7,875 bases of DNA from Acidobacteriota bacterium (GTDB lineage: Bacteria; Acidobacteriota; Terriglobia; Terriglobales; Acidobacteriaceae). Where the stretch lies: assembly GCA_003225595.1 (NCBI GenBank), contig QIAR01000595.1:356-8230 (forward strand), in the 5' to 3' direction. The notes beneath the pieces were generated by a model, which ran no database searches, was not told where the DNA came from, and saw only the letters and a program-made list of their open reading frames with translations. Shown here piece after piece: positions 1 through 5,943 of the stretch (its first letter is position 1; every line of letters begins with the position of its first letter). The position numbers and the translations under genes were made by a program.

Positions 1-1893
1 TGCCCAAGCCTGGGGCACGTTCGCTCCAAGGTACTGAACCGGGAATGTCCCTTGTACACGGCTGGTTCCCGCGTAGAGCTCTGGAAGCCGGTTGAACACA
101 AAGTAGCATGCGGCTTCACTGATATCTCGAGCAATCAGTGCTGCCTCCGTCACAAACCCATAACGCTTGAACCCCATAGCAATGATGCCATTGTCGTGTG
201 GCCAGACTGATCCGTTCTGATACGAAAAAGGGTTGTAAGCTGGATTCTGTTCGGAGAGCGTACGGATGCCCCAACCACTCCACATATCGGGTTCAAGAAG
301 CCGATGGACCACACGGACAGCTCGGTCGGGTTGAATGATCCCGCTCCATAGCAGGTGACCTGGGTTCGAGGCGATGGTCTTCACCTGCTTCTTGTCACCA
401 TCAAGAGCGTACGCATAGAACCCCGTGTCCTCGGACCAGAAGAGCTGCTCAAACCTCTTTTGCAAATCCGAGGCTTTCTGGCGCAAACTGCTGGCGCGCT
501 TAGGTTGGTGGAAATAGTCGAAAGCGTCGGCCATGCGCAGCCAAGCATCGTATGTGTATCCCTGTAGCTCGCAGAGCGCCTTTGGCCCCTTGACCGGAGT
601 GCCGTCGGGGGAAATCACTGAATCCCCGGCGTCCTTCCATCCCATGTTTTCGTAACCTTGGGGGGATCGCGTTTGGTACTCCTGCAGGCCGTCTCCGTCC
701 AAATCTCCGTAGCGGTCAATCCACTCGAGACATTTGCTAGCGACGCCTTCGTACTGCTGGAACAGCAGGTCATCACCTGACCACTTCCATGCTTCATGAA
801 GTGTGATGAGGTACAACGCAGTTGCATCCGCGGTGCCGTAATAAGGTGTATGCGGAATGCGTTTTAGGGTAGCCAGCTCTCCGTACAGAATTTCATGAAG
901 CATCTTGCCCGGCTGTGAATCCCGACAATCGTCTACGTCGGTCGCCTGCAACTCGCGTAAAGCGCCACGCGCAAAATCGGGATAAACGATCATGTTTTGC
1001 AAGCTGACGATCAGGCTGTCACGGCCGAACACGGTTACAAACCAAGGGACACCCGCCGCAGGCACGAACTCGTTTTCCACTTCACAGCGCGGCAGGCGCA
1101 GGGCCGCCATGTCTTCAACCGACTGCTTGAACACACGGTAGATGTCCTCGTTCGATGTCGTTATAGAAGTCGTCAGTTTCTTCCAGTTGCTCAGTTCAAC
1201 TGCGTTTTTCGACTGCTGAAACCCGCGTACGCAATCGTGGGAGGGTCGCGTAATCTTCTCCCCTTCGACAAACACATATTGGCAGCACGTATGCCATGAG
1301 TCTCCGGGATCGAGGTCCACGAAGAAGCGGACTCGGCCATTACTATAGCTTGCGGGAGAACTGCTGGTTTCTAAGCGAAACAGCAGCGACCGTCTAAAAA
1401 TACCGTGTTCGTAGGTGCTGATCAGTTCCGACTGTTCTGAACTCCATTCGGTGGTGACGTTTCCCTTCCGGATCACGCGCTTTGCCCTTACTTCAAAAAT
1501 ATCAGCGAAATCAGTCCGGAGCGAGACCTCGAGATTGAAGCGAACCCGCTGCATGCCGTAGTTGTGAATATCGAAGTCCTCGTGAATGCAGTCGCCAACG
1601 GCCCTGCCGAACACCAGGCTCAGAGTTGTCGGTTCGATTTCCCCATACTCAGTAAAAATCCTGGAATTGGTCAGATAGGCACGCAAGGCGTAGTAGGTAA
1701 TGGAGCCAGAGTTTTGCAGGATCCAGCGCTCGCCGTCGGCAAAAACTTCGTAATTGCTGACATAACGGGTGTCCCGCGAGTAGATCCCCTGATCGGTATC
1801 TGCAGTTATGTATCCGTTAGGCTCGGAGAGCACAAAAGTGCTGCCATGATTGATCGTAATGAGCGGTGGACCAACAGTCACTTCGATCGCCAT
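1..1893 (-). CDS. Amylo-alpha-1,6-glucosidase / glycogen debranching enzyme-like protein, C-terminus beyond window
   Basis: This frame is open from ATG 1893 to the window edge (631 codons, no stop), so the C-terminal end is missing. The N-terminal part (about residues 5-195) resembles the bacterial glycogen-debranching N-terminal beta domain, with YSRDTRYVS at 38-46 and DFADIFEVR further on. The C-terminal part resembles an (alpha/alpha)6-barrel glucosidase. It has WFVTVFGRDSL (D292), GKMLHE, GTADAT, an EF-hand-like DLDGDG loop, GWKDAGDS (D421, D424), VWPHDN and, at the edge, PQAWA. Proteins of this type hydrolyse alpha-1,6 branch glucose in glycogen or related alpha-glucans in the cytoplasm, and no signal peptide is seen here. 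The start is ATG 1893, because the only in-frame stop upstream is at 1951-1953 and no other ATG lies between. The GGGGTGAG just before it is a weak ribosome-binding site. Substrate is inferred from family only; a related GH63-like glucosidase is the alternative. Confidence 0.9.
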   Translation of the reverse strand, partial: MAIEVTVGPPLITINHGSTFVLSEPNGYITADTDQGIYSRDTRYVSNYEVFADGERWILQNSGSITYYALRAYLTNSRIFTEYGEIEPTTLSLVFGRAVGDCIHEDFDIHNYGMQRVRFNLEVSLRTDFADIFEVRAKRVIRKGNVTTEWSSEQSELISTYEHGIFRRSLLFRLETSSSPASYSNGRVRFFVDLDPGDSWHTCCQYVFVEGEKITRPSHDCVRGFQQSKNAVELSNWKKLTTSITTSNEDIYRVFKQSVEDMAALRLPRCEVENEFVPAAGVPWFVTVFGRDSLIVSLQNMIVYPDFARGALRELQATDVDDCRDSQPGKMLHEILYGELATLKRIPHTPYYGTADATALYLITLHEAWKWSGDDLLFQQYEGVASKCLEWIDRYGDLDGDGLQEYQTRSPQGYENMGWKDAGDSVISPDGTPVKGPKALCELQGYTYDAWLRMADAFDYFHQPKRASSLRQKASDLQKRFEQLFWSEDTGFYAYALDGDKKQVKTIASNPGHLLWSGIIQPDRAVRVVHRLLEPDMWSGWGIRTLSEQNPAYNPFSYQNGSVWPHDNGIIAMGFKRYGFVTEAALIARDISEAACYFVFNRLPELYAGTSRVQGTFPVQYLGANVPQAWA

Positions 1894-2010
1894 ACTCACC
1901 CCACTACCGTCCGGTTGGCACGACGGAACCGAGATTATTTCACAGGATATTCAAAAGACTGTACTGAGTCTAATATTCGGTGGTGTTCTAATAGGGTGTT
2001 GCTGAAAGGG

Positions 2011-2322
2011 CTATTCGCCTCCGGTTTTGGGGGGAGATGTATTCTCAGTGGCGAACATTCCCGCTGGACTTTTGATTTCACCGAATCGCTGTTCGTAGGC
2101 TCGCAATTGCCGTGCAGCTACTTGTAGAAAGAGTTTAGCGTGCAATGGTGACATTATTATCTTTACCTTTTGCTCGACGGTCACATTCCCAGTTGTCTGG
2201 CTGATTTGTTCCTTTTCTATCACTTCGCCATCTGGTGTCTTGACGTAGGTGTAATTCGTTTGAGGGATTTCCTGCGTTTGAACGATTTCCCGCTCTTTTT
2301 CCGGTACTTGCTCTTCAGGCAT
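2011..2322 (-). CDS. DUF3467-like small protein (103 aa)
   Basis: This is a 103-residue acidic and polar protein. The C-terminal half carries the pattern I associate with DUF3467: a beta-strand segment (VEQKVKIIM, about 49-57), then MSPLHAKLFLQ at 57-67, then an amphipathic helix ending in YEQRFGEI (76-83). The N-terminal third is Glu/Gln-rich and does not clearly match the usual first strand of the family. The tail (84-103) is Ser/Pro/Thr/Gly-rich and probably disordered. No signal peptide or membrane segment is seen. The frame stays open up to 2424, but ATG 2322 is chosen because AGGAG (2333-2337) lies 10 bases before it and the extra upstream residues look unstructured. It lies 117 bases upstream of the debranching enzyme on the same strand, so co-transcription is possible. 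DUF3467 has no established biochemical role that I know of. The gene is confident; the family call is moderate. Confidence 0.75.
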   Translation of the reverse strand: MPEEQVPEKEREIVQTQEIPQTNYTYVKTPDGEVIEKEQISQTTGNVTVEQKVKIIMSPLHAKLFLQVAARQLRAYEQRFGEIKSPAGMFATENTSPPKTGGE

Positions 2323-2332
2323 GTGCGCGATT

Positions 2333-2337
2333 CTCCT
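2333..2337 (-). promoter_or_regulatory. Ribosome-binding site of the DUF3467-like gene
   Basis: The minus strand reads AGGAG ten bases before ATG 2322. This is the best Shine-Dalgarno match beside any start codon in the window. It decides the start of the small protein in favour of 2322 rather than the in-frame ATG codons at 2418-2424. Confidence 0.6.
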
Positions 2338-2970
2338 GCTCTTGAACTGTGGGCCTATGTAGTCTCTGTAACTCCGGATGGTGGGAAGAAAGAACCCCCC
2401 TTGTGCCGTAGGACACATGACCACGTGCAGTCACCACAATCAGCACCCGAAACCCTTTGTCTGGACGAAATCGGCCGACCAAATCCTCGAATCGGTCCCG
2501 CTTTTGTAAACGAACATTAGACTCAGTAGTCCCGGAAATACTTGAACAAAGTTGTGCGAGCTTTTGCAGGATGGAATCGGCGGCAGCCGTGCACACGAAA
2601 GGCCGACGGGAACGATTGTAGTGGTGTACGAAAGCGTCGATTTTTGTGGAATCAGGTCCTTTGTTCGTGAGTTCGTGATCGTTTTCGGGGCGTTACGTGG
2701 GAAGATTTCCCTTCATCCGTTTGGAGTGGGCCAATCCGGCCTCGCGGAGACGGTTAGCAGCGCGAATTTCCTATCCAGGCCGTCCCCAATGGCGGGCGTG
2801 CCACTCAAGAACAAAAACGTGGTCCTGCGGGATGCAGCAACATTGACAGACGGTCCCCCGTTTTGCGAACATGTGTTCCTGCTAGGGGGTCGGAGTCCCC
2901 GTAACGGTGTACTTCCCAGTAGCCGCCCAGGGGAGTACCCTGCGCTCACGTTCGAAAGCGCCGAGGTCAA

Positions 2971-2998
2971 CCGCATTCCTTCTACCGCGTTCCTTCTA
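2971..2998. repeat. 14-base tandem duplication
   Basis: Two adjacent 14-base copies, ccgcattccttcta (2971-2984) and ccgcgttccttcta (2985-2998), differ at one base. They lie in the uncoded divergent region. They may be a simple slippage duplication or a tandem binding site; the sequence does not say which. Confidence 0.6.
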
Positions 2999-3107
2999 TT
3001 GACGGGCAATATGCCATCAGCGCTCGTAACGAATGAACCTAAGATTCGATATCCTAGCGGGCACCTGAATTGCTGGAGCAAGGGTAGGAGAGTCCCCGCG
3101 CGTCTCC

Positions 3108-3124
3108 ATCCGGCTAAGCCGGAT
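3108..3124. promoter_or_regulatory. Perfect 8+1+8 palindrome upstream of the kinase, possible operator
   Basis: ATCCGGCT (3108-3115), one central base, then its exact reverse complement AGCCGGAT (3117-3124). The centre is about 90 bases before the kinase GTG. The single-base spacer makes a stable RNA hairpin terminator unlikely, and no T-run follows directly. A dimeric regulator's operator is the simpler reading. The palindrome is seen directly; its function is inferred. Confidence 0.3.
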
Positions 3125-3204
3125 CAGTTTCTATTTCTGGAGCGGAATGCCTCCCGAGAAATGACTCTAAGCTTCTCCTCTTACGACGGTAGCTTACGCA
3201 AGAA

Positions 3205-5943
3205 GTGAAAAAGCTAGGCAAATACGAACTGGTGAACGAGTTGGGCCGTGGGGCCATGGGAATCGTCTATCGGGCGCGCGATCCGATTATTAATCGGCTC
3301 GTAGCGCTCAAGACTATCACAGCGGGCGTATCAGACTATCCCAATTTGCTACAACGATTTTACCGCGAAGCACAGTCCGCAGGCGGGTTACAGCATCCAA
3401 ATATCGTCACCATCTATGACATGGGCGATGAGTCAGGCACTCCTTATATCGCCATGGAATTGGTGGAGGGTCAAAGCCTGGAACAGGTGATTGCCGCCCG
3501 GCCCACTCTCCCGCTTTCACTGAAGCTCACATACGCGATTCAGGCGTGTCGCGCGTTCGATTATGCTCACAAACGCGGAATCATTCATCGCGATATCAAG
3601 CCCGCCAATGTAATGCTCAGTAGGGAAGGCACAGTTAAAGTCGTAGATTTCGGCATTGCGCGTGTCCTGGAATCGTCTAAGACCCAGACGGGAATGCTCC
3701 TCGGAACTTTTGCTTATATGTCGCCCGAACAATATCACGGCGAACATGCTGACGAGCGCTCTGACCTCTGGTCCTTTGGAATTCTCCTCTACGAGCTCCT
3801 ATGTTATCGGAGGCCATTCACCGGAGAGGCTCCTGCAAGGCTGATGCATAGTATTTGCGAGGAAGCGCCATGCTCGCCAAGCGAAGTGCTTTCCAACTGT
3901 CCTCCAGATCTGGACACGATTCTGCAAAGACTGTTGCAAAAGTCCCCGGCGGAACGTTACCAGTCAATGGAAGATCTCCTGCTTGAGTTGGATCCGATTT
4001 GCAAAAGTCTTCAATCGGAGACGGTTGCAAAGCTAGTGGAACACAGCCAGCAACTTGTCAAGCAGGGAGAGTATTCTCAGGCTCGCGATGCTCTGCGTCA
4101 GGCTCTTCAGGTTGAATCCACGAACACTCAGGCACGTAGTTTACTCGAGAAAGTCAATACCGAACTTAAGCGCATTCTGATCCGGCCAAAAGCTCAGCGG
4201 TTTGTTGAAAGGGGGCGTGCTCTGCTCGAAGAAGGCAGAATTCAGGAGGCGAGAGCAGAGGCGGAAAATGCGCTGCAACTAGACGCCAGCTTTGAGCCGG
4301 CTCAAGAGTTGCAGCGACGAGTGCAGCAAGAACTGGACCGCTCCCAGCTGGTGGCCGAGTACCTGGAAGCTTCCAAGCTGCGCTTGGCGGAGGGCATGCC
4401 CGAGGAGGCTGAGGCACTTCTATCCAAGGTGGCGGAACTCGAGCCTTCCAATAAGTTAGCCAGGGTTTTGCAGCAACAAGTCATAAAGGAAAAGGCCCAA
4501 CGGGAGCGGCGTCTACGGTTACTTGACACAATGCAACATGCGCGGAGCCTGTGGACGCTGCAGAATTATGGCGAATGCATTCAGCTTCTGAGCGAATTAC
4601 AGCAAGAATTTCCTCATGAAGAGGAAATTGTCAGGTTGCTTGAAACCGCCCGCGAAGATCAGGCCGAGCAGCGCAGGCGGCAGACCCTGGAAAAAGCCCA
4701 TAATCTGCTGGCGGCAGGCCGCCATCAAGAATGCACTGCCGTGCTCATCGAAATCCAAAGACAGTTCCCAAGTGATGAAGAAATCGCCACTCTATTGAAG
4801 GATGTTCGCGAAGATCAAGCGAATCAGCGAAGGCTTCAAGGTCTAGCACAGGCTCGGCGACTGCTCGCTGGCCGCCGCTATGATGAGTGCATTTCTCTTC
4901 TGAGTGGCCTGCAACAGGAATTCCCTACTGAACCTGAAATCGCTAAGTTGCTTGAAGTTGCTCGTCAGGACAAAGCAAAGCAACAGAGGCAACAAGGCAT
5001 CGTCACCGGTCGTAAGCTTTTAGCGGCTCACCGTTACGAAGAATGCAATGTTTTACTAACGGATCTGCAAAAGCAGTTCCCCATAGATGACGAAATTTCT
5101 AAGCTACTTAGTGCAGTTCGTGATGAACAAGCGGAACAACGCAAGTTGCAGAACTTAGCGGAAGCTCGGAATCTGCTGGCGTCTCGCCGCTACGATGAGT
5201 CCATCGCGCTGCTTACCAAGCTGCAACAAGAATATCCCGACGATGATGAGATTTCCCGATTAATCGAAACCGTACGAACCGATCAGGCGGAGCAAGGTAA
5301 GCTGCGAGAACTGGCCCGGGCTCGCAATCTGCTATCGAACGGGCGCTATGACGAATCGATCTCGCTGCTCACTAATCTGGAAGAGGACTTTCCGAATGAA
5401 GAAGAGATCGCAAAATTGCTCGAAACGGCCCGAAAAGATCGAGCAGAGCGGCAAAAGCAGGAAAAGCTTGCTGAAGCCAGAGCACACTTGGCCTCCGGGC
5501 GATTGGCGGAGGCTTTAGGCTTGCTGGAGACCCTCCGCAGAGCTGAACCGAAAGACGCCGGGGTGCAAAAACTCTTGGCGTTGGTTCAAGTCGAGCAAGA
5601 AAAGCAGATTCAGCTAGAGCGGTTGCAGCGAGAATGGGGAATTCTGAAGGCACTTGTCGGCGAGAAAAAGTATCCGGAGGTGATCACACGAGCGGAAAAC
5701 CTGCTGGTCGACTTTCCCGGGGACGCCGATCTGGTGAGATTAGTGGAGTTCGCTCGTGGTCAGCAAACACAAATTGAGCGGGAAGCTCTCCTGCAAAAAA
5801 CATGTGAGAAGATCAAGGCATCTTGCGATGGAAACCGCTTTCAGGATGCAATTCGGGCAGCAAAGGAGGGCCTGAGGACGTTTCCTGGTAACAAGAAGAA
5901 CAAGCAGAATTACAGGACAAGAGGCTGCAAACTCGCAAACTGA
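3205..5943 (+). CDS. Receptor-like Ser/Thr protein kinase with TPR-like solenoid, N-terminal part (frameshifted gene)
   Basis: The kinase transfers ATP phosphate to Ser/Thr. A complete Hanks-type domain spans about residues 7-263. It has glycine loop GRGAMG (14-19), catalytic Lys K36, alpha-C Glu E55, HRDIKPAN (128-135, an RD kinase), DFG (148-150), an activation loop with T160/T162/T168 as possible phosphosites, SPE (173-175), D187 in the F helix and R251. Residues about 277-440 form three TPR-like helical units. Seven 52-residue repeats fill 442-805, and further helical units follow. The start is GTG 3205: a TAG at 3190-3192 closes the frame upstream, and the first ATG downstream falls inside the glycine loop. 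The ribosome-binding site is poor. After about residue 897 the frame leaves the protein: the last ~15 residues before TGA 5941-5943 are unlike the repeats, and the true continuation is in the frame starting at 5892. As read it lacks the membrane anchor and outer domain. Confidence 0.93.
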   Translation: MKKLGKYELVNELGRGAMGIVYRARDPIINRLVALKTITAGVSDYPNLLQRFYREAQSAGGLQHPNIVTIYDMGDESGTPYIAMELVEGQSLEQVIAARPTLPLSLKLTYAIQACRAFDYAHKRGIIHRDIKPANVMLSREGTVKVVDFGIARVLESSKTQTGMLLGTFAYMSPEQYHGEHADERSDLWSFGILLYELLCYRRPFTGEAPARLMHSICEEAPCSPSEVLSNCPPDLDTILQRLLQKSPAERYQSMEDLLLELDPICKSLQSETVAKLVEHSQQLVKQGEYSQARDALRQALQVESTNTQARSLLEKVNTELKRILIRPKAQRFVERGRALLEEGRIQEARAEAENALQLDASFEPAQELQRRVQQELDRSQLVAEYLEASKLRLAEGMPEEAEALLSKVAELEPSNKLARVLQQQVIKEKAQRERRLRLLDTMQHARSLWTLQNYGECIQLLSELQQEFPHEEEIVRLLETAREDQAEQRRRQTLEKAHNLLAAGRHQECTAVLIEIQRQFPSDEEIATLLKDVREDQANQRRLQGLAQARRLLAGRRYDECISLLSGLQQEFPTEPEIAKLLEVARQDKAKQQRQQGIVTGRKLLAAHRYEECNVLLTDLQKQFPIDDEISKLLSAVRDEQAEQRKLQNLAEARNLLASRRYDESIALLTKLQQEYPDDDEISRLIETVRTDQAEQGKLRELARARNLLSNGRYDESISLLTNLEEDFPNEEEIAKLLETARKDRAERQKQEKLAEARAHLASGRLAEALGLLETLRRAEPKDAGVQKLLALVQVEQEKQIQLERLQREWGILKALVGEKKYPEVITRAENLLVDFPGDADLVRLVEFARGQQTQIEREALLQKTCEKIKASCDGNRFQDAIRAAKEGLRTFPGNKKNKQNYRTRGCKLAN
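4528..5619 (+). repeat. Seven tandem 156-base coding repeats (52-residue TPR-like units)
   Basis: Kinase residues 442-493, 494-545, 546-597, 598-649, 650-701, 702-753 and 754-805 align without a gap. Each unit shows a first helix ending in LLAxxRYDE, a second helix with xLLxxLQQEFP, then DEEIxxLLE and a charged DQAEQRxxQ stretch. The first two helices look like a TPR hairpin, and the third looks like an extended linking helix. The DNA copies have diverged at many synonymous and coding positions, so this is an old, selected expansion rather than a recent duplication. Less regular units flank the array (55 and about 57 residues after it). Its likely role is a rigid cytoplasmic solenoid that binds partners or spaces the kinase from the membrane; that role is inferred. 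Confidence 0.92.

Larger units (their letters stand above)
2323..3204. other. Divergent intergenic region, no recognisable gene
   Basis: This 880-base stretch separates the minus-strand DUF3467/debranching block from the plus-strand kinase and should hold the promoters of both. I recognise no protein family, tRNA, tmRNA, RNase P RNA or rRNA in it, and no convincing -35/-10 pair. A plus-strand frame is open from just after the stop at 2543-2545 to TGA 3206-3208 (218 codons from TTG 2552). It has a somewhat GC-rich third position, and its stop overlaps the kinase start as GTGA. Its predicted protein has no recognisable motif, no clear ribosome-binding site and only a TTG start. A minus-strand frame (2713-3081) shares the same third codon positions, so the GC bias does not tell the two apart. 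The region could be a decayed gene, an orphan gene or a long regulatory region. Confidence 0.5.

Noticed and set aside
1564..2127. Plus-strand 187-codon frame
   Set aside because: It lies mostly antisense to the well-supported debranching enzyme and partly antisense to the DUF3467-like gene, and its translation looks random.
2011..2424. A longer, 137-residue version of the DUF3467-like gene starting at 2424
   Set aside because: The extra 34 residues look unstructured and have no family resemblance, whereas ATG 2322 has AGGAG at good spacing.
2880..2900. GGGG...CCCC stem in the divergent region as a terminator
   Set aside because: The arms are short, no T-run follows on either strand, and no upstream gene needs termination there.
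2713..3081. Minus-strand 122-codon frame in the divergent region
   Set aside because: There is no recognisable motif and no ribosome-binding site. It shares third codon positions with the longer plus-strand frame, so composition does not support it independently.
5889..5943. Programmed -1 ribosomal frameshifting as the main explanation for the split kinase
   Set aside because: No classical slippery heptamer or obvious following stem-loop was found; a single missing base explains the alignment more simply. The split itself is kept as a finding.
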